The notes under the pieces were generated by a model. It was not told where the DNA came from. It saw only the letters and a list, made by a program, of their open reading frames with translations, and did no database searches. A stretch of DNA of 64,000 nucleotides from TMP-86 sp046347195 (GTDB lineage: Bacteria; Pseudomonadota; Gammaproteobacteria; Steroidobacterales; Steroidobacteraceae). Below, in pieces: positions 24,506 through 34,428 of this stretch (positions are counted from its first letter, which is position 1; each line of letters starts with the position of its first letter). The position numbers and the translations under genes were made by a program. Where the stretch lies: assembly GCA_046347195.1 (NCBI GenBank), contig JAXMGQ010000019.1:17989-81988 (forward strand), read 5' to 3'.

Positions 24506-25417
24506 TCACTTGGCCTCTCCCACGATGCGGACCTCGGGAGTCAGGTGGACGCCGAAGCGTTCCTGGATGACTTTCTGTACGTGCAAGATGAGGGCTTCCA
24601 GGTCGGCAGCGCGCGCGGCGCCGCAGTTGACGATGAAATTGGCGTGCTTCGGCGACACCTGCGCATCGCCGATGCGATGTCCCTTGAGGCCCGCCGACTC
24701 GATCAGCCGCGCGGCGTGATCGCCGCTCGGATTGGTGAACACCGAGCCGCAGCTCCACTCGCCGATGGGCTGGGTCTGGCGGCGTCGCACCAGCAGGTCG
24801 CGGATGGTGTCCAGCGAAGCGTCGGGCCGCGGCTCGAAGCGCAACCGCGCGGCGAGGAAGCATTCCCCGGTGCCTGGGCCGCTGACGTGGCGATAACCGA
24901 CGGTGTACTCGGACCGGGCTCGCGTGCGCCGGGTGCCGTGGCCGTCCATCACCTCCACCTCGACCACGTGGTTCCAGGTCTCGCCGCCGAAGGCGCCGGC
25001 GTTCATCGCGAGCGCGCCACCGAGCGTGCCGGGGATGCCGGCGAAGAACTCCGCGGGACCCAGGCCCCATTTCACGCATTGCCTGGCGATGCGCGCGCAG
25101 TGCACGCCCGCATCGGCCTGCACCTCGGTGTCACCGATGCGCCGCAGCCCGTGGAGCGCCGCATGCGTGGAGACCACGACGCCGCGGATGCCACCGTCGC
25201 GCACCAGCAGGTTGCTGCCCAGGCCCAGCCACAGCACCGCGGTCCGTTGCGGCAGCATCTCGAGGAACCTGGACAGTTCGATGGCATCGCGCGGCTCGAA
25301 GAACACGTCGGCCGGCCCGCCCGCGTGCCAGGAGGTGTGGCGCGACATCGGCTCGGCGAACCGCACCGACGGCCCGAAGCGCTGGTTCAGCCACTCGTGC
25401 GACAGGGCCGCGCTCAT
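24506..25417 (-). CDS. murB: UDP-N-acetylenolpyruvoylglucosamine reductase
   Basis: 303 residues from MSAALSHEWLNQ, starting in an ATGA overlap with the murC stop; a longer frame running back into murC is a shadow. FAD enzyme reducing the enolpyruvyl group to give UDP-MurNAc. FAD-binding segments GLGSNLLVRDGG (about 64-75) and GIPGTLGGALAMNAGAFGGE (about 122-141) are present. The catalytic Ser is in SCGSVFTNP and the final Glu in TPEVRIVGE. The short form (type II, lacking the YXX insert) fits its length. Confidence 0.95.
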   Translation of the reverse strand: MSAALSHEWLNQRFGPSVRFAEPMSRHTSWHAGGPADVFFEPRDAIELSRFLEMLPQRTAVLWLGLGSNLLVRDGGIRGVVVSTHAALHGLRRIGDTEVQADAGVHCARIARQCVKWGLGPAEFFAGIPGTLGGALAMNAGAFGGETWNHVVEVEVMDGHGTRRTRARSEYTVGYRHVSGPGTGECFLAARLRFEPRPDASLDTIRDLLVRRRQTQPIGEWSCGSVFTNPSGDHAARLIESAGLKGHRIGDAQVSPKHANFIVNCGAARAADLEALILHVQKVIQERFGVHLTPEVRIVGEAK

Positions 25418-26823
25418 GCCACCGCCCCGGCCGCGAACCGGCCCTTCAGGTCCTGCGCCACGGCGCCGATGTTGCCCGCGCCCATGGTGAGCACCAGGTC
25501 GCCCTCGCGCACCACGCGCCTGAGCGCATCGGCGAGTTCCTCGACGTGTTCGACGAACACCGGCTCGACCACGCCCCGGCTGCGCACCGCCCGGCAGATC
25601 GCACGGCCATCGGCATTGGCGATCGGTGCCTCGCCGGCGGCATAGACCTCGGTCACCAGCAGCACATCGGCGCCGGAGAGCACGCGACCGAAATCGTCCA
25701 GCAGGTCCCGGGTGCGGGTGTAGCGATGAGGCTGGAAGGCGAGCACGAGACGCCGGCCCGGCCATCCCTGCCGCGCCGCCTCGAGCGTGGCCGCAATCTC
25801 CGTGGGATGGTGGCCGTAGTCATCGATCAGCAGCGCAGTGCCGCCGTCCCAGCGCAGCTCGCCGAGCTGCTGCAGCCGGCGGTCGATGCCCTGGAAGTTG
25901 GCCAGCGCGCGCTGGATGTCGGCGTCGGGTACTCCCAGCTCGCCCGCCACCGCGATCGCCGCCAGCGCATTGCGCACGTTGTGCACGCCCGGCAGGTTGA
26001 GCGTCACGGTGAGCGGCGGGCCATTGGGGCGCACCGCGTCGAAATGGCTCACCGGCCCATCGCGACGAACGTTCACCGCGCGCACGTCCGCGCCCAGTTC
26101 CAGTCCGTAGGTGATGATGGGACGGGCCACCGAATTGAGGATGCCGCGCAGCTGGTCATCATCGATGCACAACACGGCCAGGCCGTAGAACGGCAGGTTG
26201 TGGAGGAAATCGACGAAGCTCTGCCGCAGGCGCGAGAAATCGCCCTCGTGCGTGCCCAGGTGATCGTTGTCGATGTTGGTGACGACCGCAATCATCGGCT
26301 GCAGGTGCATGAACGAGGCATCGCTCTCATCCGCCTCGGCGACGAGGTATCGGCCGGCACCGAGCCGGGCGTTGCTGTCCGCGCTCTTCAGCCGCCCGCC
26401 GATGACGAAGGTGGGATCGAGTCCGCCTTCGGCCAGCACGCTGGCCACGAGGCTGGTGGTGGTGGTCTTGCCGTGCGTGCCCGCCACGGCGATCGAATAG
26501 CGGAAGCGCATCAGCTCGCCGAGCATCTCGGCACGCGGCACGACGGGGATGCGGCGGTTCAAGGCTGCCACGATCTCCGGGTTCTGGTCCGACACCGCGG
26601 TGGAGACGACGACGACGTCGGCCGCGCCCAGGTTCTCGGCGCGATGGCCGAGGAAGACCTTCGCACCGAGCTTCTCCAGCCGTCGCGTCACGCCATTGGC
26701 CTTCAGGTCCGAACCCTGCACCTCGTAGCCCAGCGACAGCAGCACCTCGGCCACGCCGCCCACGCCGCTCCCGCCGATGCCGACGAGATGGATGCAGTGG
26801 ATGCGGCGCATGCGATCGTTCAT
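25414..26823 (-). CDS. murC: UDP-N-acetylmuramate--L-alanine ligase
   Basis: 469 residues. Adds L-Ala to UDP-MurNAc. N-terminal Rossmann motif GIGGSGVGGVAEVL (about 16-29), the ATP P-loop AGTHGKTTTTS near 112-122, the central Mur-ligase HLGTHEGDFSRLRQ and the C-terminal DDYGHHPTEI motif are all in place. ATGA overlaps at both ends (with murG and murB) indicate translational coupling. Confidence 0.98.
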   Translation of the reverse strand: MNDRMRRIHCIHLVGIGGSGVGGVAEVLLSLGYEVQGSDLKANGVTRRLEKLGAKVFLGHRAENLGAADVVVVSTAVSDQNPEIVAALNRRIPVVPRAEMLGELMRFRYSIAVAGTHGKTTTTSLVASVLAEGGLDPTFVIGGRLKSADSNARLGAGRYLVAEADESDASFMHLQPMIAVVTNIDNDHLGTHEGDFSRLRQSFVDFLHNLPFYGLAVLCIDDDQLRGILNSVARPIITYGLELGADVRAVNVRRDGPVSHFDAVRPNGPPLTVTLNLPGVHNVRNALAAIAVAGELGVPDADIQRALANFQGIDRRLQQLGELRWDGGTALLIDDYGHHPTEIAATLEAARQGWPGRRLVLAFQPHRYTRTRDLLDDFGRVLSGADVLLVTEVYAAGEAPIANADGRAICRAVRSRGVVEPVFVEHVEELADALRRVVREGDLVLTMGAGNIGAVAQDLKGRFAAGAVA

Positions 26824-27905
26824 GCCGCCGCTCCCAGCTCGAGGCAGCAGTCGGCGAGCCGCACGGCGGCATCGGTGATGGCCGCACCGCGCGCCGCGCT
26901 CGCCATGCCGAGCAGCCGCGAGCGATCCGCCGCCAGCTCGCCGATCAGGCGCCCGAGGCCCTGCGCATCGAGGTCCCGTTCCTGCACCAGCCGCGCCGCG
27001 CCCAGCCGCACCATCACCTCGGCGTTGCGCGTCTGGTGATCATCGACCGCCGCCGGGAAGGGCACGAGCACCGCGGCGAGGCCCGCCGCCTGGAGCTCGG
27101 TGATGGTGAGCGCACCGGCGCGGCAGATGGCGAGGTCCGGCCATTCATAGGCGCGCGCCATGTCATCGATGAAGGCGAACACCTCGGCCTGCACCTGCGC
27201 AGCCGCATAGCCTGCACGCGTGGCCTCGAGACCCCGCTCACCGGCCTGGTGGCGCACCAGCGGACGCTGCGCGGGCTCGATGCGCGCCAGCGCCTGCGGC
27301 AGCAAGGCGTTGAGCCGCTGCGCTCCCTGGCTGCCGCCCAGCACCAGCAGGCGGATCGGGCCCGTGCGGCCGGCGAAGCGCTGGGCGGGAGGCGCGAGTG
27401 CGGCGATGTCGGCGCGCACCGGATTGCCGATGCAGGTTGCCCGCACCGCCGGCCCGAAGCTGCCCGGGAAGGCCTCGAACACCCGCGTGGCGAGGCGCGC
27501 GAGGCAGCGGTTGGTCAGTCCCGCGACGGCGTTCTGCTCGTGCACCAGGAGCGGGATGCGCGCGAGGCGTGCGGCGATGCCGCCGGGGCCGGAGGCGAAC
27601 CCACCGGCGCCGAGCACCACGCGCGGTTGCACGCGGCGCACGATCGCGCTCGCCTGCCGGACCGCGGCGAGCAGCCGCCACGGAGCGCCGGCCCACGACA
27701 GCAGTCCCTTGCCGCGCAGCCCCGTGATGCGCACCTGCTCGAGCGGAAAACCGTTGGCGGGGACCAGCCGCGCTTCCATGCCCGCAGCGCTCCCCAGCCA
27801 CACCACCGGCACGCCGCGCTCGCGCAGCACCCGGGCGACGGCCAGCGCGGGGAACACATGCCCCCCCGTGCCGCCGGCCATGATCATGACGGGACGCCCG
27901 TTCAT
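26820..27905 (-). CDS. murG: UDP-GlcNAc:undecaprenyl-pyrophosphoryl-MurNAc-pentapeptide transferase MurG
   Basis: 361 residues from MNGRPVMIM, making lipid II from lipid I on the cytoplasmic membrane face. GT-B signatures: GGTGGHVFPALAVA at about 11-24, GGFASGPGGIAA around 103-114, and GGSQGAQRLN near 190-199, plus CRAGALTITEL and the FPAAVDDHQTRNAE donor-binding block. The start overlaps the ftsW stop by four bases. A much longer frame continues upstream through ftsW and is not real. Confidence 0.96.
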   Translation of the reverse strand: MNGRPVMIMAGGTGGHVFPALAVARVLRERGVPVVWLGSAAGMEARLVPANGFPLEQVRITGLRGKGLLSWAGAPWRLLAAVRQASAIVRRVQPRVVLGAGGFASGPGGIAARLARIPLLVHEQNAVAGLTNRCLARLATRVFEAFPGSFGPAVRATCIGNPVRADIAALAPPAQRFAGRTGPIRLLVLGGSQGAQRLNALLPQALARIEPAQRPLVRHQAGERGLEATRAGYAAAQVQAEVFAFIDDMARAYEWPDLAICRAGALTITELQAAGLAAVLVPFPAAVDDHQTRNAEVMVRLGAARLVQERDLDAQGLGRLIGELAADRSRLLGMASAARGAAITDAAVRLADCCLELGAAA

Positions 27906-29089
27906 CGCGCCCCTCCGGGCACCCGCGTCACCGAAGCGCGCGAGTGGCAGCGCACCTCGTGATACACGCGCAGCAGCACGCCGATCCACGCCAGGGTCAC
28001 GAGCAGGCTGCTGCGTCCATAGCTCAGCAGGGGAAGCGTCAGGCCCTTGGTGGGCAGCACGCCCATGTTGACGCCGATGTTGACGATGGCCTGCAGGCCG
28101 ATCCAGATGCCGAAGGACAGTGCGAGGTACGACTGGAAGCGCATGCCGGCCTGCGCCGCGAGGCGCGCGATGTGGAAGGAGCGCCACACGAGGGCCATGA
28201 ACAGGCTGATGACCACCACGACGCCGGCCAGGCCGAATTCCTCGGCGAGCACCGCGAAGACGAAGTCCGTGTGCGCCTCGGGCAGGTAGAAGAGCTTCTG
28301 CACGCTGCTGCCCAGGCCCACCCCGAACCACGAACCACGGCCGATGGCGATCAGCGACTGGGTGAGCTGGAAGCCGCTGTTGAACGGGTCGGCCCAGGGA
28401 TGCAGGAAGCCGGTCAGGCGCTTGAGCCGGTACGGGGAGGCGAGTGCGAGCATCGCGAAGGCGCCCGCCGCCAGCGCCACCAGCAGCAGCACGTACCGCA
28501 GCCGCGCGCCGGCGACGAACAGCACGGCGAGGCCGGTGGCGAACAGCACCGTGGTCGCGCCGAAATCGGGCTCGGCGAGCAGCAGCACCGCGGCGACGAC
28601 CAGCAGCCCCACCGGCTTCATCAAGCCGGCGAAGGTGGTCTCCAGTTCCTCCCGCTTGCGAACCGCGTAGCTGCACACCCAAGTGAGCACGAGCACCCGC
28701 GCGAGCTCCGACACCTGGAAATTGACCGGCCCGATCCGCAGCCAGCGGCGCGCGCCATTGACCATCGCGCCGAGGCCCGGGATCAGCACGAGCAGCAGCA
28801 GCGCAAGGCCGGTCAGCATCAGCGGCATGCTCCAGCGATCCCACAAGGCGGTGGGGATGCGCGTGAGCAGGACCGCGCCGCCGACGCCCATCAGCCCGAA
28901 CAGGAGCTGGCGCTCGAGGTAGAAGAACGGGTTGCCCAGGTCGCGTGCCGCCACGGACATGGAGGCGGAGGTGACCATCACCATGCCGATGAGCAGGAGC
29001 GCCGCGCACAGGCCCAGCGTCGCGCTGTCCCAGAAGAAGGGCATGCGCTCGCGCACGCGGCTGCCGTAGGCCAGCGTGGCGGCGGTCAT
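27902..29089 (-). CDS. ftsW: Septal peptidoglycan polymerase FtsW
   Basis: 395 residues from MTAATLAYGSRV, SEDS family, about ten membrane spans. It polymerises lipid II together with FtsI. The catalytic-Asp region is in WADPFNSGFQLTQSLIAIGRG (loop 4, around residue 270), and the EEFGLAGV and LPLLSYGRSSLL motifs near the C-terminus are SEDS hallmarks; here GRSS replaces the more usual GGSS. The start overlaps the murD stop in ATGA fashion. Confidence 0.95.
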   Translation of the reverse strand: MTAATLAYGSRVRERMPFFWDSATLGLCAALLLIGMVMVTSASMSVAARDLGNPFFYLERQLLFGLMGVGGAVLLTRIPTALWDRWSMPLMLTGLALLLLVLIPGLGAMVNGARRWLRIGPVNFQVSELARVLVLTWVCSYAVRKREELETTFAGLMKPVGLLVVAAVLLLAEPDFGATTVLFATGLAVLFVAGARLRYVLLLVALAAGAFAMLALASPYRLKRLTGFLHPWADPFNSGFQLTQSLIAIGRGSWFGVGLGSSVQKLFYLPEAHTDFVFAVLAEEFGLAGVVVVISLFMALVWRSFHIARLAAQAGMRFQSYLALSFGIWIGLQAIVNIGVNMGVLPTKGLTLPLLSYGRSSLLVTLAWIGVLLRVYHEVRCHSRASVTRVPGGAR

Positions 29090-30438
29090 GTGCGCGCTCC
29101 CGGCAGTTCCCGCACGGCCTGCGCGAACACCTCGCCCCGCTGGGCATAGTCGCGAAACATGTCGAGGCTGGCGCAGGCCGGCGAGAGCAGCACCGTGTCC
29201 CCGGCTCTCGCCAGGCGCCGCGCGATGAGCACGGCCTCGGGCAGCGTCGCGGCTCGATGCGTGGCGCACACGCCGGCGAGCGCCGACTCGATCTGCGCCG
29301 CATCGCGCCCGATCAGCACCACCTCGCGCACCTTCGATCCAAAGCCCTGCGCCAGCGGCGTGAAATCCTGCTGCTTGCCGTCCCCGCCCGCGATCAGCAC
29401 CAGCGGCGTCATCGCGCCGCGCACCGCGGCAAGGGTGGCCCCGACGTTCGTGCCCTTGGAGTCGTTCACGTAGGTGACCCCGTCGATGCGGTCCACCCAC
29501 TGCGAGCGATGCGGCAGACCCTCGAAGCGGCGCAGCGCCCCGAGCATGGCGCTGCGCGACAGTCCGGCGGTCTCACCCAGCGCGAGGGCGGCGAGTGCAT
29601 TGGCGGCATTGTGCAGGCCCGTGATCCGCATCTGCGCCAGCGGCAGCAGCGGCTCGCCGCGGCGGGCGAGCATCGGCCCCTGGCCGCCCCGCAGCAAGGT
29701 GAAGTCGGCATCGGGCGACTCGATGGAATAGGTGAGCGTGGGCCGGCCCGCGCGGCGCATGGCGGCCACCAGCGGATCGTCGAGGTTGAGCACGGCCGTG
29801 GCCGCGTGATCGAGGATGCGGGCCTTCGCCGCGGCGTAGTCCTGCATCGAGTCGTAGCGGTCCATGTGATCGGAGGTGACGTTGAGCACCACCCCGCCGA
29901 CCAGGTCGAGCCGCTGGGTGGTCTCGAGCTGGAAGCTGGAGAGCTCCAGTACGTAGAGCTGCGCGGCGGGCCGGGCGAGCAGGTCCAGGGCCGGTTCGCC
30001 GAGGTTGCCGCCGGCCAGCACGCGGCGGCCGTCGGCGGCCGCCATGCGCGCGACGAGCGTCGTCACCGTGCTCTTGCCATTGGTGCCGGTGACGCCGATG
30101 ACCGGGGCGCGCACCGCCCGGGCGAACAGCTCGATGTCGCCGATCACCTCGAGCCCGAGCGAGCGGGCCCGTGTCGCGATGGGCTCGCGCAGCGAGATGC
30201 CCGGCGAGAGCAGCAGGCGCGAGGCACCCTCGAGCAGCGACAGGTCGAACCCTCCCAGGCGCAGCTCGATCCGTTCAGCATCCTCACCCAGCGCCTCGAG
30301 GCCCGGCGGCCGCGGACGGGTGTCGGTGACGGCGACGCGCGCCCCCTGGCGCAGCAGGTAGCGCACGCAGGACACACCGGTCTTGCCGAGGCCGGCGACG
30401 ACGGTGCGGGGCGCGGTGGCGGCGGCGGCGGGGCTCAT
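29086..30438 (-). CDS. murD: UDP-N-acetylmuramoylalanine--D-glutamate ligase
   Basis: 450 residues from MSPAAAATAPRT. Adds D-Glu. N-terminal uracil-binding GLGKTGVSCVRYLL (about 16-29), P-loop GVTGTNGKSTVTTL near 113-126, then LDLVGGVVLNVTSDHMDRY and VNDSKGTNVGATLAAV (substrate-binding). C-terminal LSPACASLDMF completes the Mur-ligase motif set. Coupled by ATGA overlaps to mraY and ftsW; an upstream extension through mraY is a shadow. Confidence 0.96.
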   Translation of the reverse strand: MSPAAAATAPRTVVAGLGKTGVSCVRYLLRQGARVAVTDTRPRPPGLEALGEDAERIELRLGGFDLSLLEGASRLLLSPGISLREPIATRARSLGLEVIGDIELFARAVRAPVIGVTGTNGKSTVTTLVARMAAADGRRVLAGGNLGEPALDLLARPAAQLYVLELSSFQLETTQRLDLVGGVVLNVTSDHMDRYDSMQDYAAAKARILDHAATAVLNLDDPLVAAMRRAGRPTLTYSIESPDADFTLLRGGQGPMLARRGEPLLPLAQMRITGLHNAANALAALALGETAGLSRSAMLGALRRFEGLPHRSQWVDRIDGVTYVNDSKGTNVGATLAAVRGAMTPLVLIAGGDGKQQDFTPLAQGFGSKVREVVLIGRDAAQIESALAGVCATHRAATLPEAVLIARRLARAGDTVLLSPACASLDMFRDYAQRGEVFAQAVRELPGART

Positions 30439-31520
30439 CGGATCTTCAGCGTGGCAAGGCCGGCGAGCACGAGCAGGAAGCTCATGATCCAGAAGCGCAC
30501 GATCACCTTCGGCTCGGGCCAGCCCTTGAGCTCGAAATGGTGGTGGATGGGCGCCATCCTGAAGACCCGTTTTCCGGTGAGCTTGAAGGAGGCCACCTGC
30601 AGCATGACGGAGACCGTCTCGAGCACGAACACCCCGCCCATCACGAACAGCACGATCTCCTGCCGCACGATCACCGCGAGCGTGCCGAGCGCGGCGCCGA
30701 CGGCGAGCGCGCCCACATCGCCCATGAACACCTGCGCGGGATAGGCGTTGAACCAGAGGAAGCCTAGCCCGGCGCCCACCATCGTCGCGCTGAAGATCAG
30801 CACCTCGCCGACGCCGGCGATGTAGGGGATCTGCAGGTAGGTCGCGAACTTCACGTTGCCGGTGACGTAGGCGAAGACGCCCAGCGCGGCCGCCACCAGC
30901 ACCGCCGGCATGATGGCGAGGCCATCGAGGCCATCGGTGAGGTTCACGGCGTTGCTCGTGCCGACGATCACGAAATAGGCCAGCACCACGAAACCCAGCG
31001 CGCTCATCGGCACGACGAAGGTCTTGAAGAACGGCACGTACAGCGAGCTCTCCGCCGGATTCTGGTGCAGCCAGTGCAGCGCCAGCGCCGCGCCCAGCCC
31101 GACCAGCGACTGCCCGGCGTACTTGTAGCGCGCGATCAATCCCTTCGAGTTGCCGACCACCAGCTTGAGATAGTCGTCGTAGAAGCCGACCAGGCCGAAG
31201 CCCAGGGTGGTGAGCAGGGCGATCCACACGAAGCGGTTGTGAAGGTCGGCCCACATCAGCGTGCCGAGCGTCATCGCGACGAGGATCAGCACCCCGCCCA
31301 TGGTGGGCGTGCCGGCCTTGGTCAGGTGTGTCTGCGGACCGTCGCTCCGCACGCGCTGCCCGATCTGGTAGCGGCTCAGCCAGCCGATCATGGCCGGCCC
31401 GATCAGCAACGCGATCGCGAGCGCAGTCATCGCGGCGAGGATCCCGCGCAGCGTCAGGTACTGGAATACGCGGAATGCGGAGTGGAATCGCGCCAGGTAT
31501 TCGCTGAGCATCAGCAACAT
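30435..31520 (-). CDS. mraY: Phospho-MurNAc-pentapeptide translocase MraY
   Basis: 361 residues from MLLMLSEYLA, ten membrane spans. Transfers phospho-MurNAc-pentapeptide to undecaprenyl phosphate, making lipid I. Catalytic Asp residues lie in GFYDDYLK (about 115-122) and in SNAVNLTDGLDGLA; the HHHFELKGW motif near 325 is complete. Start chosen two bases after the murF stop; the longer frame lies inside murF. Confidence 0.97.
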   Translation of the reverse strand: MLLMLSEYLARFHSAFRVFQYLTLRGILAAMTALAIALLIGPAMIGWLSRYQIGQRVRSDGPQTHLTKAGTPTMGGVLILVAMTLGTLMWADLHNRFVWIALLTTLGFGLVGFYDDYLKLVVGNSKGLIARYKYAGQSLVGLGAALALHWLHQNPAESSLYVPFFKTFVVPMSALGFVVLAYFVIVGTSNAVNLTDGLDGLAIMPAVLVAAALGVFAYVTGNVKFATYLQIPYIAGVGEVLIFSATMVGAGLGFLWFNAYPAQVFMGDVGALAVGAALGTLAVIVRQEIVLFVMGGVFVLETVSVMLQVASFKLTGKRVFRMAPIHHHFELKGWPEPKVIVRFWIMSFLLVLAGLATLKIR

Positions 31521-31522
31521 GG

Positions 31523-32902
31523 TCAATGCTCCCCGCCGGATGCCTTGACGGACTGGCCGGCGAGCGCCTGCACGACCCGCTCCAGCCGGTTGACGCGCGA
31601 TCCCTTGATGAGCAGCGTGATGCCGGAGGCGACCTCGGCGGTGAGCCTGCGGATCAGCGATTCGGCATCGGGGAACCACTCGGCTCCCTGGCCGAAGGCC
31701 TCGGCGGCCCGCGAACTCTCCGGCCCGATGGCGAACAGGCGCTGCACGCCGCATTCGCGCGCGTAGCGGCCGATCTGCACATGGCTCTGCACGGCGTGCT
31801 CACCGAGCTCTGCCATGTCGCCGAGCACCAGCCAGGTTGCACCGCCCACCGAGCGCAGCACGTCGAGGCCCGCCCGCACCGAGCTCGGGTTGGCATTGTA
31901 AGAATCGTCGATGATCCAGCTGTTGCGCAGGCCTGCCTTGAGCTGCAGCCGGCCGGCGACGGCACGGAATTCGTCCAGGCCCGCCGCCACGTCGGCGAGC
32001 GTGGCCCCTGCCGCCGTCGCGGTGGCCGCGGCAGCCAGGGCATTGAGGAGATTGTGGGAGCCGCCGGCGTGCAGGCACACCTTGCAGTTGCCCTGCGGGC
32101 TCACCAGCTCGAATCGCGTGACGAACCGGCCCTGCTCGATGCCCTGCCGCACCTCGCGCGCACCGAAGTCCGCCGGCCTCTCCGCCCCGAAGGTGAGCAC
32201 GCGCGATGCGCGCGCGAGATCGCGCCAGAATCCGGCGTAGGCATCGTCGGCATTGATCACCGCGACGCCCTGTGCGCCCAGCGTCCCGAAGGCCTCGCCT
32301 TCGCCGCGGGCGACTCCATCGAGGTCACCGAAGCCCTCCAGGTGCTCGGCACCGGCGTTGGTCACCACCGCCACGGTGGGACGCACCCATTGCACGATCC
32401 CGGCCACATCGCCGATGCGGTTCGCGCCCATCTCGATCACCGCGCTGCGGTGCGTGGCCTCGAGGCGCAGCAGGGTGAGCGGCACCCCGATGTGATTGTT
32501 GAGGTTGCCGCGGGTCGAGAGGCAGGCGCCACGGCGCGAGAGGATCGAGGCGATCATCTCCTTGGTCGTGGTCTTGCCGTTGCTGCCGGCCACCGCCACC
32601 ACCGGGATGGAGAAATCCTGGCGCCAGGCGCTGGCGAGTTCCTGCAACGCAGCCAGGGTGTCGGGCACCACGACTTGCGCGGGTTCCGTCCCCGCCGCGC
32701 GCATCACCAGCGCGCCGGCCGCGCCGCGCGCCGCAGCCGCCGCGACGAATTCGCCGCCATCGAAGTTGGGGCCGCGCAGCGCCACGAACAAGGCGCCCGC
32801 CTCGAGCGTGCGCGAGTCGCTCGAAACGCCCAGGAAGGGCGCGTCGCGCCCCACCAGCTTTCCGAAGGTAGCCCGCGCCACCTCGGCGAGCGTGCGCTTC
32901 AT
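31523..32902 (-). CDS. murF: UDP-MurNAc-tripeptide:D-Ala-D-Ala ligase
   Basis: 459 residues. Adds D-Ala-D-Ala, the Ddl product. P-loop AGSNGKTTTKEMIAS near 109-122, carbamyl-Lys region NAGAEHLEGFGDLDGVARGEGE, and the IIDDSYNANPSSVRAGLD motif near 330 identify MurF rather than MurE. Overlaps murE by four bases and is followed by mraY after two. Confidence 0.97.
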   Translation of the reverse strand: MKRTLAEVARATFGKLVGRDAPFLGVSSDSRTLEAGALFVALRGPNFDGGEFVAAAAARGAAGALVMRAAGTEPAQVVVPDTLAALQELASAWRQDFSIPVVAVAGSNGKTTTKEMIASILSRRGACLSTRGNLNNHIGVPLTLLRLEATHRSAVIEMGANRIGDVAGIVQWVRPTVAVVTNAGAEHLEGFGDLDGVARGEGEAFGTLGAQGVAVINADDAYAGFWRDLARASRVLTFGAERPADFGAREVRQGIEQGRFVTRFELVSPQGNCKVCLHAGGSHNLLNALAAAATATAAGATLADVAAGLDEFRAVAGRLQLKAGLRNSWIIDDSYNANPSSVRAGLDVLRSVGGATWLVLGDMAELGEHAVQSHVQIGRYARECGVQRLFAIGPESSRAAEAFGQGAEWFPDAESLIRRLTAEVASGITLLIKGSRVNRLERVVQALAGQSVKASGGEH

Positions 32903-34428
32903 GCCGCCATCCCGAAGTGCCGCTGCACTTCAAGCTGGTCGCTGAACGGCGCCCGGCGTCCGCCGTGGATCTGGTAGTCCTCGTGCCCCTTGCCCGCGAT
33001 GAGCACGAGGTCGCGCGCGCCGGCCTGCGACAGCGCGGAGCGGATCGCCTCGCGGCGATCGTTGATGATGCTCGGCCGATGTCGCCGCATGCCGCTGGCG
33101 ATGGCGGCCGTGATCGCCTCCGGCGCTTCGGAGCGGGGATTGTCATCGGTGAGGATCACGCGATCGGCGTATTCATCCGCCACCTCGCCCATCAACGGCC
33201 GCTTGCCGGGGTCGCGATCCCCGCCGCAGCCGAACACGCACCACACGAGGCCACGGCAGTGCTCGCGCACCGCCGCGAGCACCTTGGCCAGTGCATCCGG
33301 CGTATGGGCGTAGTCGATCACGGCCAGCGGCCGGCCCGCACCGCCGCGCACCGCCTGCATGCGTCCCGGCGGGGCCGTGCACGCGGCCAGTGCGTCGATC
33401 GCATCACCCAGCGGCACCTCCAGCGAGAGCAGCAGCGCCAGCACCACCAGCAGGTTCTCGGCGTTGAAGCGGCCGATCAGGGGCGTGCGCAGGGTTCCCG
33501 GCCCGAAGCTGCCGTCGAATTCCACGAAGAGTCCGCCGCTCTCGGACCGGATGGCCGTGGCGTACAACGCTCGAGGCGATGCGCGCGAACCGTCCTGGAT
33601 CGCCGGCGTGATATCGACGGGCCGGCCATCGGCGCGCACCCTCGTCAGCGGCACGGATCCGGGGACGCGGCGCGCGAGATCCTGTCCGAATCGATCGCCG
33701 ACGTTGATGACCGCGTGCCCGATCGGCGCGTGCGTGAACAGCAGCGCCTTGGCCTCGCCGTACGCCTGCATCGTGCCGTGGTAGTCCAGGTGATCGCGCG
33801 TGAGGTTGGTGAACGCTGCGGCGGCGAAGCGCACCGCCCCCACCCGGCCCTGTGCCAGCGCGTGCGAGGAAACCTCCATGCACAGCGAGCGAGCGCCCTG
33901 CTCGAGCAGCGCAGCGCAGTCGCGATGCACGCTGATCGCATCGGGCGTGGTGTGGGTCGCCGGCCGCAGCGCCGGGGGCGTGCCCAGCCCCAAGGTCCCG
34001 AGGTACACCGCGCGGCCGCCGAGCCGCGCGAGCGCGCCGGCGAGGAGCCACGCGCAGGTGGTCTTGCCATTCGTGCCCGTGATGCCGGTCACCTGCAGGT
34101 GCCCGGTGGGCGCGCCGAAGAAGCGGTCGGCGATGGCGCCCACGAGTGCCGACAGGCCGGCAATCTCCGCCGCGAACACCTCACCGGTCACCACCGGTGG
34201 CGCAACGTCCGGCGCGCTCTCCCAGAGGATGGCGCGGGCGCCACGGCGCAATGCCTCGGGCGCGAACTCGAGCCCGTGCTGCCGCGTGCCCTTCAGCGCG
34301 AAGAACAGGCTTCCCGGGCTCACCTCGCGCGAATCCAGCGCGAGATCGCTGATGCGGATCTCCCGTGCCGGCACCGGCGCGAGACCCGCGAGGAGTTCCC
34401 CCAGCGGCATGTCGCGCTTCGCGCTCAT
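32899..34428 (-). CDS. murE: UDP-MurNAc-L-Ala-D-Glu:meso-diaminopimelate ligase
   Basis: 509 residues. P-loop TGTNGKTTCAWLLA near 117-130; conserved NLTRDHLDYHGTM; C-terminal VIDYAHTPDAL. The DNPR motif (in LTDDNPRSEAP) specifies meso-diaminopimelate over lysine, so the peptidoglycan is of the Gram-negative type. ATGA overlap with ftsI upstream and murF downstream. Confidence 0.97.
   Translation of the reverse strand: MSAKRDMPLGELLAGLAPVPAREIRISDLALDSREVSPGSLFFALKGTRQHGLEFAPEALRRGARAILWESAPDVAPPVVTGEVFAAEIAGLSALVGAIADRFFGAPTGHLQVTGITGTNGKTTCAWLLAGALARLGGRAVYLGTLGLGTPPALRPATHTTPDAISVHRDCAALLEQGARSLCMEVSSHALAQGRVGAVRFAAAAFTNLTRDHLDYHGTMQAYGEAKALLFTHAPIGHAVINVGDRFGQDLARRVPGSVPLTRVRADGRPVDITPAIQDGSRASPRALYATAIRSESGGLFVEFDGSFGPGTLRTPLIGRFNAENLLVVLALLLSLEVPLGDAIDALAACTAPPGRMQAVRGGAGRPLAVIDYAHTPDALAKVLAAVREHCRGLVWCVFGCGGDRDPGKRPLMGEVADEYADRVILTDDNPRSEAPEAITAAIASGMRRHRPSIINDRREAIRSALSQAGARDLVLIAGKGHEDYQIHGGRRAPFSDQLEVQRHFGMAA

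Noticed and set aside
25418..31754. Upstream extensions of murB, murG, ftsW, murD and mraY
   Set aside because: Each extension overlaps the preceding gene in another frame. The family N-termini coincide with starts next to or overlapping the previous stop, mostly ATGA overlaps.
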